Below, piece after piece: positions 12,756 to 24,912 of a DNA stretch of 64,000 nt. The translations under genes were made by a program, and so were the position numbers. The DNA is from Sinotaia quadrata. Lineage: Eukaryota > Mollusca > Gastropoda > Architaenioglossa > Viviparidae. The notes under the pieces are model-generated. The model saw nothing but the letters and a program-made list of their open reading frames with translations. It had not been told where the DNA came from and made no database searches. The stretch is taken from positions 42,576,617-42,640,616 of the forward strand of contig CM054179.1 of assembly GCA_028829895.1 (NCBI GenBank), given 5' to 3'. Every line of letters starts with the position of its first letter. Position 1 is the first letter of the stretch.

Positions 12756-13932
12756 TGTCACATAATGGCTTTAGCTCACACCCACCCTCTTCTAAAAATA
12801 GGCTACCTTCTAGAATGGATGACCTTTATCCCCAGGCTGGAAACATACCTGAATGTTCCAGACACTCACTCTAATGAACCAATTAGAGCACCGGTCAACT
12901 GCATGCAAACAAATGTACTAGAAGTCTACCTGTAAATCGTCAGTCACATGAAGCTGCCCACTGAGCCACGCATATCCCGGCCTATATAAGTTATAGCTAA
13001 AATACTAACTCTCATTGCTGGTTACCAACACAGACAAAAACCATCATATTTATATATTACTGCTGGAGGTATGTGGTTTTACTTGTGTAACTAAAATATT
13101 ATGCTTTTGTTCATTTAACCTTAAATATATTTTATATTGTTATATTTTCTTATGATATTAAAATGTATGATGACCATGTAAGTAAGTGTTCTGTCAGAGA
13201 ACACATGAGGATGAATTCTTAGCCCATGTGTATTTTACTGTCAGATTGACACCCTAACTGAGATGTTGAATTCCATGCACATTGAGCTCTGAAGCAATTC
13301 CAGAATGAAACACATATGTCACTGGGACCCAGATGTCACGTCAGGGACCCACAGATAAGTGATCTTAAAACCAACAAGCTGAACAGCTTCAGTCAAGGTT
13401 CAATCAAATACACTCAAACTTTAATCAAGTACTTTTACAGTTCATTCAACATTCAGCATTCTCTTATAAACTCATTTACAGTTCGCTCATATGAAATAAA
13501 TAACTACCTTGGTACCATATGACTCAAACGAACTTTCTCTTACATCTTCACATGTTCTTGATTATGAACTATATAACCCTTTATAGTTTTTAATTGTAAC
13601 TGTTGAGGTATTTGCTAAATGTAACCATGCTGTCTTATGTTATTGCTTATTGAAATCATTTATTGTTGATACTTAGACCACTCACGTTAGCGTGACTCAA
13701 TAATATGTTGTAGTCTGTCACCTGTATTATTTACTATACCAATACTATATGTATCGGGGGGGGCTCCAGTTATCTTCTAGAACTATCAATCTTCTATTCT
13801 ACATTATTTATCATTTATCTTTCTAATACGTGTGGCCAGCCAGAAGGTTTGTTTTGGCGATTAGACTAAGGTTACGGGCGGGCGGGGTGGTGAAGAATTA
13901 ACATCTTGACCATCTCCCAACAAAAAGTCACA
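12756..13932 (+). mobile_element. solo LTR-C copy 3
   Basis: The 1177-bp element starts TGTCACATAATGG and ends GTCACA. It aligns along its length with the inverted copy at 7096-8331 and with parts of copy 1. The flanks (CTATT and CTGAA) do not form a clear target duplication, so one end may be altered. Its right end and flank recur at about 33597-33710 in the duplicate block, but the left part is missing there. Confidence 0.65.
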
Positions 13933-14501
13933 CTGAAGAGTGATTACCTTCGGTGTTTTCATTTTTATCTCGAGAAAGATTTTGTCTGTTAATTGCTACT
14001 TTTCTCGAAATTATGATGATGATGATGATGATGATGATGCCACTACAATATTTGTCCTAAAAGGTATTACTATTCCAATTGGTCTTTCAAATATTGTTTC
14101 AATTTCTGCAAATGAAATACCACATTTTATTAATATCTAATTAATTTCGACATATTAACAATTTCGTTTTACGTACATTTTACACAATTCTGGTGCAATA
14201 CAAATTTTTCATTTACCTCAAATTTTGAAAATATTTTACAAACTATTTCATTTTGCATACTTAAGATATTTTGTTCTGTTAAATCTGCAAATAGAATTTC
14301 GCAAATCAATATTTCTGTCTTGGTTTTATTTAAACATTAACTTATTCTCGTTAAAACTTACATGTTTATTACTGTACTCATGGATTACGTAGAAACGCAG
14401 AGTAAATTTAGTTAAGGTCTGGAATAGAAAAATGTTATGTAAATAAATAAAAACATTTTATTAGCTAGTTTAAATGTTAATCTTTGATTTAATTGTTGTC
14501 T

Positions 14502-14614
<113 letters not shown>

Positions 14615-14619
14615 TTATT

Positions 14620-16102
14620 TAACGTAGATTTTTAACCTTTGCTATATCTATTTATTCTTATGTTTACTACTTAGTAAATAAAAAATAAATCTTTTAACTT
14701 AAATAACATATTAAGAGTTTTATGAAAATAGAGAGAAACTTATTTCTTGATGAAATATTGCTAAATTCACTGTGACAGGACAATATTTATAGAACTTCAA
14801 ATGTTCAAGTTTGTTATCGCTCACACCTTTCGTAACCGGAAACACTCTTCTTGATTACAGATTACCCCCACATCCGAGTGTTCACTCCTAGATAGCTCAA
14901 TGCTACTTGTGAGATTTGCATTTTAAGAATTCTTACTTTTCAATAGAACTACTTGATAAAATGAGTTTTTGTTTTATCAGAATCAACACAAATAAATTTA
15001 CTTTAATCCCACATGAATCACATGAATGCTAAGAGTTTATTCAAGATAGTACATCTGTTGTGCCTGCGTGTTCCTGTGTGTGTTTGTGTGATAAAATATA
15101 TTAGTAAAATTATTTCTTTCACTAGTACCAACAAGACTAAAATTCCTTTTAAATGTCGAAGAATGTGAGTGAGTGAGCTTGCAAGCGAGGGGCTTAAATT
15201 ACTAACTGCTTACAATATACTGCAGAAATAATTCAATAATAGACATCATTATATGTTGATAATACACGTCCCACTTAAACGCTTGAATAAAGGCAAAAAT
15301 CTGCCATCACAGGCAAATTGTTCTATCTGAATGTTTTGCCAATGCACTGCAATGGCTCATTAAGTAATTAATGATCTTGCCAAGGAGATGAGACATATTT
15401 TTCTAGTTAACTTCAAAGTGTCAATGAAAACATTCTCAAAGCTCTACCTTCACAATGTTTATGAATGTCTAGTAAGACGTCATAAAAGAAATAAAAAAGA
15501 AAGACCACTACTCAGAATCTTGTTCAAACTTTCAGTCGCAAGTTTCTGTCATCGTTGTTTGCTCTCTTCTAGCCTTGACATATTTTGCTTGAGTTAAAAC
15601 AAACAACAGTTTTTTCTTCTCTTCTTCAGTCCTTGAATCTCAATCTGATCAACAAAAAAAGTCAGAAAGAGAGAAAGTTTTACTAAGCTGGTAGTACCGA
15701 CATGCAGCTTGTGTAAATCTCAAAGTCTCTCCTATTTTCTGTCTCTGCTTCCTTTCTCTTGGAAAAAACATAAGTTTATATTTACTAAAATTCCCAGTGT
15801 CTCCTAGTGGGCTAAAACAAAAATGTTATTCCTTTGGCTAGAAAGACTCTGTACCAAATAAAACATATGTTTTCTAATTAATTGTCCTATTCCTAACTTG
15901 AGCTGGTCAGTGAAACTAATTAAATGTTGATACAAACTGTCACCTCGTCATCTCTGAGTCTTCTTGTGTCTTCATACAATTAAACCACCAGCCCGGTCTC
16001 ATTGAACCCGGGGTATGACCTGCCTTCCCATTGAAGGTTACCCTTAATAGGTTCATGAGATTTCTTGAATTACCTGCCAACTTGAATTTTGTTGTTGCTG
16101 TT
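14620..16102. other. non-coding, no supported gene
   Basis: The first part aligns with 34370-34955 (end of the segmental duplication). The rest is unique-looking. A 69-codon plus-strand reading at 15388-15597 has no recognisable similarity and no gene context. Confidence 0.45.
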
Positions 16103-16374
16103 TGTGAAGCCAGCGCCGCCTAGTTAATGGTTGTGATTATTATTAACTAATTAATCGTCCATAAGTAATTACAAGTGATGAGAATCTTAATTTATGTTGT
16201 TAATAATTCTTCAGCAGACACCACTCATCTCTCTAACTTGGTGAATAAGCGGGTGCTGTAAACGTCTTCTCTCTCCTACCACATTAAAGACAAACCTTTA
16301 CCATCACACAATATTTCCGTAGGTAGAAAAACCTTCTTACTAAAGGAGAAGACAAATCCGTCAATCATCTATAT
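16103..16374 (+). mobile_element. LTR-B copy, left part, interrupted
   Basis: Starts TGTGAAGCCAGC and aligns with the first 270 bp of LTR-B copies at 37105 and 39670 (shared CCTAGTTAAT, GATGAGAAT, AGACACCA, GAGAAGACAAATCC). The match breaks at TAT (16372-16374) and resumes at 19679, after a 3.3-kb inserted element. Confidence 0.75.
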
Positions 16375-16474
16375 CACTAAGCAACAAAAAATTTGCTGCC
16401 TAAGACTTTTTGACGGATTTATGACAGTTTTATTGTGCTGGATCCAAAGGTCAACTTTTTTTATCTATTGCGAC

Positions 16475-18081
16475 TGTTACATTCCAGCATTTATTTTAAG
16501 ACCCTGCTTCAGAATTATCCCACCTTATTCTGACAACAGACTGGATGCCCTCTAATTTACCCTTCAGGCTCAATAAAATTTAAATGCTCTTAGTTAAAGC
16601 CGACAAATTTTACAGATAGGCAAACTGGTGTACAAAGCACGAACTGGGAAACGTTTAATCAATTATAACTAATTATGCATTCAATCTTCCTTTCACGACT
16701 ATTGCCCCCACCCAGCTCTTTTGGTCTATCTTGCATAAATAGTCAACTAAGATAATTGATAAACAAATAAAAAGAATTTAATAAAAGTTTAACAAATAAC
16801 AAAGTATTTAGAGATTCACAATGATACTAGGTCTCATATACTATGCTAATTATTCAATACACGAGATTGCAAATGTTCCATATACAGTTCAAGTTTACCA
16901 GACTCTGGTACTTAGCTGGTCATCCTTATTGTGATGAAACGATGCATGCTGAATCCCCAACTGTATTAGTCAGTTACAGGAGACGCGATCTGTCAGTTTC
17001 TGTTCAACACTTCACACATCGTTACCCCTCGTCTGAGTTGTCCAAAACTTGCTCACGACCAAGTCAGCAGGTTGAGCAAAATGGGCACGAAGTTGCGTAG
17101 AACACTTGCCAAATGACAAGCAGTCAAAATGACAAGAAGCGTCGACATGAACGAAAACTCGTTAACAAAGACGTAGACCCACTCTGAAAATAAATGAATT
17201 CCTATGAGCAATAGTTCTTATTGATTCACAATCTTAGCACGTGGTGTGAACAATAGCATAGTTACTCCTTGACCATTTTAGTATCTTTACATTTAATAAT
17301 TTAATATATAATAAAGATACGGTTTCGGTCATGCTCATGCATGTTACAATTAATGTACGCAAAAGCTTAGAAATGTTTCAAAAACATTTATACTTTACAA
17401 ATGAAAATTGAAATAGAAGAAATCAAATATAATTTAAAGTCACGTATATGCGCGTTACAATTTCAATAATATTATACAGGCAAATGAATTTTAAATTGTT
17501 ACAATAGATTTACAAATGAACGTGCACAAATGTTCTGCCATCACAATTCAATTGTTTTAGTTTATAAATTATCTTCTTACAATTCGACAATTAATCCACA
17601 CTGTAATTCAACCAAGTGTTTAGAGAATTTTGCAATAATTCAATTTAACAATAATAGGCATGTAAATTCAACACAATCACATCTTAAATACAATACAATA
17701 GTATTTAAGGAAATTGATGTCTTACCTTCCTCAATAACGACTTTACTGACTCAACGGCGGGCTTGGTGATTCATGGCAATATCGCAGATGACTAGACGCT
17801 TGCAATCTGTCCGTCAGTTCCCTCCTGAATGACGCATTGGCTGCGGCATGCAGTATATAAAGAGTTGTGTGAATCTAAGGCGTGAACCTATTAATCACGT
17901 GATGTTTAATGACCTACAATCAGCTATTGTCCAGAATATTACATAACGGGGTGAGTTCTCTCTCCCTTCAGAGTATGACGATTACATCACTCTTATGTAA
18001 GAACTGTGTCCACGAAACAAAAATAACGAATTTTAAGTGAATGCAGGTTAGGAGGTCAAGTATAACTTGACTCCTGTTACA
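16475..18081 (+). mobile_element. solo LTR-A copy 1
   Basis: The 1607-bp element runs from TGTTACATTCCAGC to CTCCTGTTACA with exact 5-bp duplications GCGAC at 16470-16474 and 18082-18086. TG...CA ends plus a 5-bp duplication and no internal coding region mark a solo LTR. A TATATAAAG box lies near 17854, consistent with a plus-strand LTR promoter. It is nested inside the CACTA-like transposon and is diverged from LTR-A copy 2 (20576-22187). Confidence 0.85.
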
Positions 18082-18256
18082 GCGACATTATTTTTTGTTG
18101 TTTTTTTAAGGGTATTTTCTATTTATATGATGTAAAATTATTTCTTATTTCTTTAAATAAACAAATTATAATTTGTTTTACATAATTATGAAGAGGTTAC
18201 ATAAGCTATTTTTTAATAATTGATATAAATTATATTTTTCTTCTTTAGGTAATGAA

Positions 18257-19285
18257 ATGGAATTGGCCAGAAGACATTGCGAAAATAAACCCGATGTATT
18301 TTGCTACAACTGCGGTGAATACACCATTGTTCCTAACAGGAATACAGCAACAGGTTTTATAAAGCGTTGCTTACCATGCTTATTTTGGTATAAAACTTGG
18401 TGATCAGGATAAAGTTTGGGCGCCACATATGGTATGCAAGACATGCACCGAGAATCTGCGTTGTTGGACCAAGGGTAAGAAGAGTTATCTGAAGTTTGGA
18501 ATTCCTATGGTTTGGAAGGAACCGACAAGCCATGTCACTGACTGCTACTTCTGAGCTATTGATGTGACTGGCATTAATAGAAAAAACCGGAGCAGCCTTA
18601 AGTATCCTGATCTTGAATCAGCACGTCGTCCAGTAGCTCATTGTGATGAAATTGCAGTACCTGCCCCTGGAGAACTTACTGACATTAGTGAAGAAGATGA
18701 AGAAGAAGAATTAGTGGTTCTTGATGATGTTCCAAATCCTTTTTTGCAAAAGGAGCTAAATGATCTAGTTCATGATCTCAGCTTGTCAAAGTCATCTGCT
18801 GAACTGTTGGCATCCAGATTGAGGGGAAAAAGCGTCCTTTCTGAAAGTGTTTGCATCACCTTCTACTGCAACAGACATCAAGAGTATCTCAGTTTTTTCT
18901 CTACAGAGAAGGACCTGGTGTACTGTACAGATATTGCGCAGCTTCTGCGCAAGCTTGGAGTGCCACAGTATAAACCTAAGGATTGGAGGTTGTTCTTGGT
19001 AATAATAAGGCCAGGAACTATGCAGAATTTGTTGCCAATATGCTGACTACTTTCAAAAACCTTGGTTGCAACATGAGCATCAAAATGCATTACTTATTCT
19101 CACATATGGATCGGTTTCCCGAAAATCTTGGATCACTGAGCGACGAGCAAGGGGAGAGATTTCATCATGATAAGAAACAGATGGAAACCAGGTATCAGGG
19201 ACGCTGGGATGCAGTCATGATGGCTGATTACTGTTGGACTCTAAAGAGAGACATCCCTACTGCTGTGCATTCTAGAAGTTCATAG
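18257..19285 (+). pseudogene. broken transposon-encoded protein
   Basis: Remnant coding region of the surrounding DNA transposon. The N-terminal part has Cys pairs (CYNCG near residue 16, CKTC, CY-F) that look like a zinc-binding module. Then come an acidic run, a helical segment (LNDLVHDLSLSKSSAELL) and a C-terminal block with FPENLG, EQGERFHHD and MMADYCW. A frameshift near 18360 separates the first 36 codons from the rest. A UGA at about 18554 stands where a Cys would complete a CxxC-like pair. At about 18985-19000 the frame jumps from DWRLF to VVLGNNKARN, as if a large middle segment had been lost; I infer the catalytic core was removed. It resembles repeat-encoded uncharacterised proteins of many invertebrates as I remember them. 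No superfamily was proven. Confidence 0.7.
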
Positions 19286-19678
19286 AGACGGACGTTCATG
19301 CTCTGAATTTTGAACATTGATTACCTAATATTGAAATTATATGTACTTACCATTATCAATGTCTACTATTCAATGTACACTAATCAACGTTTGTAACTTT
19401 TAATAAATGAATTGTGTTAGAAATAGAATTTTTTTATTTAAATTTTTTTAATTTAAAAACCTATATTGAAAGAGAAATATTAACAAAAATTGCCTAATAA
19501 TGTTACAAAAAATTTAATCGATTTAGCTATAAGATCGGATTTTTAAAAATCGAATTAGATCAAAATCCTGACCTGATCAAAAGAAACGGACGTCATTTTC
19601 AAATTTAGCAGTGCAAAATTATCCTAAATCAGTTGAAAAATCTTAGACAACTTAAAAATGTTTTTTTGTGACGCAGTG

Positions 19679-20005
19679 TATTTAGCGAGGTCACATCCAC
19701 CCAGTTTCTTTTCCAAAATAAGGTTATGAATAAGAGTAAGAATATCAATAAACTTAACAATAATTTATTAAACCAACAATCAAATATACATATAACAAAT
19801 ACATTGAAATGAATACTTGGCATCAATATTTCCATGAATCCTTGTTCGAATAATTTTTGTACTACACAATCTTATATCCAATCAAATAAATTCAACAACT
19901 CAATACAAATCACAGGATAGTTCTTATCAGAGAACAGAAATGGAGTTAGTAGAGATAAGCAATAATAGTTTATAGTTAACATGATTTAGGAGCTGTCTCA
20001 AAGGG
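19679..20005 (+). mobile_element. LTR-B copy, right part, truncated
   Basis: Continues the LTR-B sequence interrupted at 16374 (CATCCACCCA, AATAAGGTTATGAAT, then CAGAGAACAGAAATGGAGTT). Similarity to 37105-38708 fades near 20000, so the rest of this LTR is missing. Confidence 0.7.
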
Positions 20006-20090
20006 GCAATTAAGGTTCAGGAAACAAACATCAAATTCCATTTCCATTCCGTTATAAAGAATGAGGAAAATATCGAAGAGTGTGTTAAAC

Positions 20091-20575
20091 TTCGAGAAAT
20101 ACGCAGTGAGATTAGGCGTAGCAAAAAATGTGTGGCTTAATTACTTAGTTGCAGGAATGAAAGGACAAAACAGTATGGTCTTTGATAGGCTCCCATAACA
20201 AAAGGAACTGTTAGCTTATTAGGGTGACCACTGAGACATACAGACATAGGTTTCATCATTTTAAACAAGAGTCAACCGACACGTTCCTACAGCCAGCCAC
20301 CAAATTGCAACATGCCATAACTAGGTGGTTAGAATTGGATGAAGAAGAACTTAACAATGGAAAAGATGTTAGGGATCACTTTGTGATTGACAAATTACAG
20401 CACTTTTGGCATACTTTAAGAACAAAAGACCGAGGAGTTTGAAAGAATGGATTGCTGACAGGTGTGATGAAATATATTGGACACGTACTGATCTGACTGC
20501 TAGGTATAACTCTGAACCACACAAACTAGCTAACAAGCAAGTGACACCTAAATGACAGAATGACAATAAACATAC
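20091..20575 (+). pseudogene. LTR-retrotransposon gag remnant, first part
   Basis: The reading beginning at the FEKYAVRLGV segment (20091) and continuing through WLNYLVAGMKGQN and RFHHFKQESTDTF to LKEWIADRCDEI has the order and spacing of Ty3/gypsy-type gag capsid regions (a SCAN-like helical domain). Several in-frame stops (for example after the Arg-Leu-Pro near 20199 and at 20552) and a frame change near 20440 show decay. The reading is cut at 20575 by a solo LTR and resumes in the same frame at 22193. Which LTR family it belonged to is not known. Confidence 0.75.
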
Positions 20576-22187
20576 TGTTACGTTTCCAGTATTTATTTAT
20601 AGACCCTGCCTAGAATAATTAAGGACTTTAAAAATAATTAATTCCTTCTCTCATATCCTATGCAGACTGGTTGCTCAACTTATCATTTGACTAAATTAAA
20701 AGTGTGTCTTGTAGTGCAGACGACAAATTTACAAACTGATAAATTGCGAACGTTAGCTAGATTGAAATCGTTAAATTCCTCTAAATTAATATGCATTCGT
20801 TATTATCATTCAGCTCATCCGCCCCCATTCAATCTAAGAAGAATCTATAGGTCTATTATGCATAAAAATTAACTACTAAGAGGTTTAACAATGAAAATAA
20901 GATTTAATAAGGTTTTAACAATTTAACAATAAGCAAATACGAGCGCGAAAAGTCTATTTCTCAATTCTTTGCACATACGTGCGTTATCGTTCTTAAGCCA
21001 AGAGATAGCCAATTGTTTCCAAGTGATTATTGAATTCGACTGAGGAATACTCAGCTGTATTGTCTGTATTCACCTGGTCTCTTTTATCCAGTCCCGGTCT
21101 ACCTCACGGAGTCACTCTAGCGGCGAGGCACGTGGCCTACAGGAAAAGGTGTCCCTTTTATGTCGCTAGTGAACTTGAGTTTTCAGAGGCGTGGACTCTC
21201 GGAATAATAGAACTCACACTTAGAGCTCAACCAGTTCATACCAGTCTTCGGTTGAAGACAAAGACAACTTGTCCAATTCAAAGGTGCGGACAACAAGCAA
21301 GGCAAGGTAAAGCAAAACCAAGCCCAAAGACAGAACCGACCTGAGGAAAGTAAACGTGTCCTAATATAGTTTCTGATAACACGTTCCCTACTCAAGCACG
21401 TCCCAGTTTAATGCTCTGAATTAGAAATTCGACCTCGCATCGTTTACAATTAGATTTAGAAAAAATGTAATCTTCTCACGCATGTTTCATTTAACAGCAT
21501 GACGTATGAATCATAAAAATAGTTACAATGTTAAATTAATGTTCATACAAAAGGGGTAATTCAAACAGCAAAGCGCTTCACAATTTACAATTAAAATTAC
21601 ACGCAATAATTGAATTACATGAGAAATTCATATCGAGCACAGGCATTCTGGCTCTTAGTGAATTAAAACAATATAAATTAAAGTTACAATGGAAAAGAGT
21701 TACAATAAATTTATATTCCATAACTTATAGGTTTTCAGTCATTTCTCTGAACCGTGCTCAAGCATATATGGAAATAATATAATACATAGCACAAATACAT
21801 ACATAGTCAAGATATACAGAATACAATTAGATAAAAGATGGTACCTTATGAGAAGTCGAAGTGTATGATTCTCATCTGACTCGCCTGCTGTCGCATGACC
21901 CGAGTAGCTTAACGTGGTGACGTGTAGCTAATTGTTTTCTCGCAGTAAAGGAGCGGAAGCATGCACCCACATTTATAGAAAAGCATAAAGCATATCACGT
22001 GACTGATCGCGTGGTATGTAGTTGGTTCTAGAACCTAGACAATGGGCCTAAAGTTACATAACGTCTTGGCCTGTTCTGGAAGCTTCTTGATAGGGGAGAG
22101 CTTTGAACAAAGGGTTTTCAAATCTCAATATTTGAAGTGAACAGACAAGTAGGTCACCAAGTCGGACATTTTTATCAGACTGTGACA
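20576..22187 (+). mobile_element. solo LTR-A copy 2, inside gag
   Basis: The 1612-bp element starts TGTTACGTTTCCAG and ends CTGTGACA, with exact 5-bp duplications CATAC at 20571-20575 and 22188-22192. It aligns with LTR-A copy 1 (shared TTCCAG, AGACCCTGC, TTTAACAA, CACGTGA, TTACATAACG). Length is almost the same as copy 1. It lies within a gag remnant whose reading frame is kept on both sides once one target copy is removed. Confidence 0.85.
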
Positions 22188-22192
22188 CATAC

Positions 22193-22330
22193 TACAAGAT
22201 CCTATCTCTCACCTCCTTCATTTACAAAGACAAAAGATAGAGTACCTACACCTCACCCCAACACTAAAGACAAAAGTGTTCGGTATGAACCAGCACTGTG
22301 TTTCGACTGTGGTAAACCACCAATATATAT
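22193..22330 (+). pseudogene. gag remnant, second part with zinc-knuckle start
   Basis: Continues the frame of the gag remnant left of the solo LTR. A Pro/Lys/Thr-rich linker is followed by LCFDCGKP, the first half of a CCHC zinc knuckle, at about 22297-22320. The rest of the knuckle is lost in a TA-rich stretch. This supports the reading of 20091-20575 as gag. Confidence 0.7.
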
Positions 22331-22477
22331 ATACTCTCCCCTTCCCTGCCACGCTACACAATAGGAAAATTATTCTCACTCTTTGACTTACAAACCCAAC
22401 ATTTAAACAACTATTGTGTCTAACAACATTTATTAATATAAAAACTTGGGAACCTCACCCCTATAATGAAAATGCAT

Positions 22478-22528
<51 letters not shown>

Positions 22529-23579
22529 CATTTTTTACTCTCTAAATAATATTTCTTTCATTATTTTAAGAGAAGTATGGTACCGTTACCTATGGTGCAA
22601 TAGGTGTTTATGACCTATTACGATGTAGGTCACTGAAAAGGGTGAAGGACATGGAGTGGTAAAGGGGAATGGAGGGATAAGGGAACCGCTAGCCAGATAT
22701 GAGACGCCCATATTTGGTCATTCGTGTTCCATGACGTGATGAAGTAGAATCTGCTAGCTGACCTAGAGACCATTCATATATATCATTATATGTATCAATG
22801 ACCCGTGATCCGCAGACGCATATTCACCACACCCAAATGTCTAAGGGCAAATTGCTTGCGTTCATTGATACCGAACACGAATTATGAGAGTGGTAAACAT
22901 AATTGACTTCTCTTAAATAGTGTATATGTTAAATTATCGATAGAATGTTGTGTAAAATATTTATGTGATTTGCTAAATGATTGTATGAACTAATGTATTT
23001 CTTCTCACAGAAGCTAAGTGGTGTTAGCGATGATTGCATTTATGTAGAAATGTTGGGATGGCATAAGCCTGTGTATTCGCCATTCTCATGCTTGTTAAAC
23101 TATTTGTAGCTGGTAGAGCTAAATAGAGAGAAAATGATTGTTTAATGAATATAGCTGTGAACATCTTGCTAAATGTATTGTATATGAGAATTTATACAAT
23201 TATAGAAGTAAAATAATTATTATTCACTTATAAATATTTTATTTAATTTATGAATTGTAAATTAGCATGTAGCTAAAGAGTTGTGATGAATTTGTAAGGA
23301 GTATTCTATCGCTGTCACCATGAAGCCCAAATGATTATTCATGCTAAAAGGTTGCTATAGAAGAATTATGTTCATTACAGCCAGTTCCAGGTCTAAACTA
23401 CGGCTGATGACAACGTCTAGCACATCTATTTGATGCTGAGTTGGTAATACCTAGAAGACAACTGCAATGTGATATCACTACTGTCAAGGACGCTGTGAGT
23501 TGTTGCAAAATAATAACCCACCACACAAAGATAAATTTTGCAATATTTATATGACTCCTAGTCAATAGAAGCAGATAAT
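22331..23579. other. non-coding, CA/TA microsatellite
   Basis: Contains (CA)n(TA)n at 22480-22528 and otherwise unassigned sequence. No gene or known element was recognised before the mitochondrial insertion. Confidence 0.5.
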
Positions 23580-24470
23580 ATATTATATTTATTAACCGAA
23601 TATCCTGATTCTCCCCCACTTCGATGAATAACCGCACTTGCGCACAAAATTAAAAGTGACTTAAATAAAGCATGAGTATATAAATGAAAAAGAGCTAACA
23701 TAGGGAGCCGTAAAGCTAATCTCATCATTATAACTCCACGCTGTCTCAAAGTTGATAAAGTAATAATTTTCTTTAAATCATTTTCATAATTAATCCTAAT
23801 CCTAGCCATTAATATTGTACAAACAGAAATAACCAACAACATAGATTTAAATAAACCTCACTTCTCCAAAAAAATTGGGAAAATCGAATCAAAAGAAATA
23901 CACCAGCTGTTACCAAAGTAGAAGAATGAACGAATGCTGACACAGGAATTGGTGCCGCTATAGCAGCAGACAACCATCTGGTATCTGGGCACTCTTTGTT
24001 ATCCCAGCAATCCAAATACATAAACCAAGATAGCTAGATAATACAACTTTTCTAACAACATATTCCAATAACCTAAACTTACTAAAATCCCAACCGAAAC
24101 CAAACTCATAACATCACCAATACGATTAGCTAAAACAGTAAGTATCCCAGCAACCAATGACTTGTTATTTTGATAATAAACAACCAAACTAAAAGACACA
24201 AACCCTAGCCCATCTCAACCCAGCAACAAAGCACGTAATCTTGGAATAAACACAAGTATATTTATTGATAATACAAATAATATGACCCGCCAAATAAACC
24301 GATTTAAAAACACACCATCCCTTATATAACTAGAAGAGAAAACTATAAGGCACCTAGTAATTAAACAAACAATCCTTCGAAATCTTAAACTTACTTCATC
24401 AACAACTCTTATTTTCATAGAACACGACCATATATTTAAAATAACCCACTCAACAAAAATACACATATTA
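23580..24470 (-). pseudogene. nad5: nuclear copy of mitochondrial nad5 (NUMT)
   Basis: The minus strand gives long stretches of NADH dehydrogenase subunit 5: the LLLGWDGLGFVSF region, NRIGDVMSL, then [50 protein letters not shown] and GENQDIR, in the correct order. Reading it needs the invertebrate mitochondrial code. UGA at 24215-24217 is the Trp of the conserved Gly-Trp-Asp, and AGA falls at positions that are Ser in ND5 (for example SLSFSS). At least three frameshifts (about 24005, between 23960 and 23840, and one extra G near 23610) show it is not functional mtDNA. In the organelle ND5 is a membrane subunit of complex I; here it is an inert insertion. Confidence 0.9.
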
Positions 24471-24880
24471 TTTATAATAAATCAACAACTAATAAGAAAT
24501 ATAAACCCCCTAAAAACAACAAAATTGAACTTACAGCCGAAGACTTTATTACACTACACATATATAAAAATAAACAACCTTTACTATTCGAAACGCAATC
24601 TAATGTTCAACATACACTTAGTTTTTTAACCGTCCAAACACCAGCTATCTCTTAATTACCAATAAATTTGCCGGAACCCAATGAAGAAACAATATTAAAA
24701 TAACAATTAATATTTACAGCGTTTATATTTCTAAATGATCTAAATTTTTTGGACTACCTCCATAATTAATTCTCCTGTACAAATACATTCTACAAACAGT
24801 AGCCAAAACTCTCATACACATAAAAGAAAGACATAATATTTCGACGTAAAAATAACTGAATGAAAATTTATTAACTCACT
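24471..24880 (-). other. probable continuation of the mitochondrial insertion
   Basis: This AT-rich stretch lies directly upstream of the nad5 start on the minus strand and has the same base composition. It probably carries the end of the neighbouring mitochondrial gene and a tRNA. I could not fold a convincing tRNA or name the upstream reading, so the right boundary is approximate. Confidence 0.4.
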
Positions 24881-24912
24881 AAATTCAAACAATGGGGAGC
24901 AGCCATATTTAT

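Larger units (their letters stand above)
16375..19678 (+). mobile_element. CACTA-like DNA transposon, itself split by a solo LTR
   Basis: Inserted in an LTR-B copy between TAT and TAT (16372-16374 and 19679-19681), a 3-bp target duplication. The left end reads CACTAAGCAACAAAAAA, then CCTAAGACTTTTTGAC. The reverse complement of the right end reads CACTGCGTCACAAAAAAA, then TCTAAGATTTTTCAAC, so the ends are imperfect inverted repeats of about 45 bp. CACT-type ends with a 3-bp duplication fit the CMC (CACTA/Mirage/Chapaev) superfamily; that assignment is inference. Without the nested LTR the element is about 1.7 kb and non-autonomous because its coding region is deleted and broken. Confidence 0.7.

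Noticed and set aside
23580..24470. Active mitochondrial sequence or a contaminating mitochondrial contig
   Set aside because: Multiple frameshifts and nuclear flanks with GIMAP and repeats on both sides fit a nuclear insertion better, although a chimeric assembly is not fully excluded.
24530..24700. Possible mitochondrial tRNA next to nad5
   Set aside because: A GAA-containing loop could hint at tRNA-Phe, but no five-base-pair anticodon stem or cloverleaf could be drawn.
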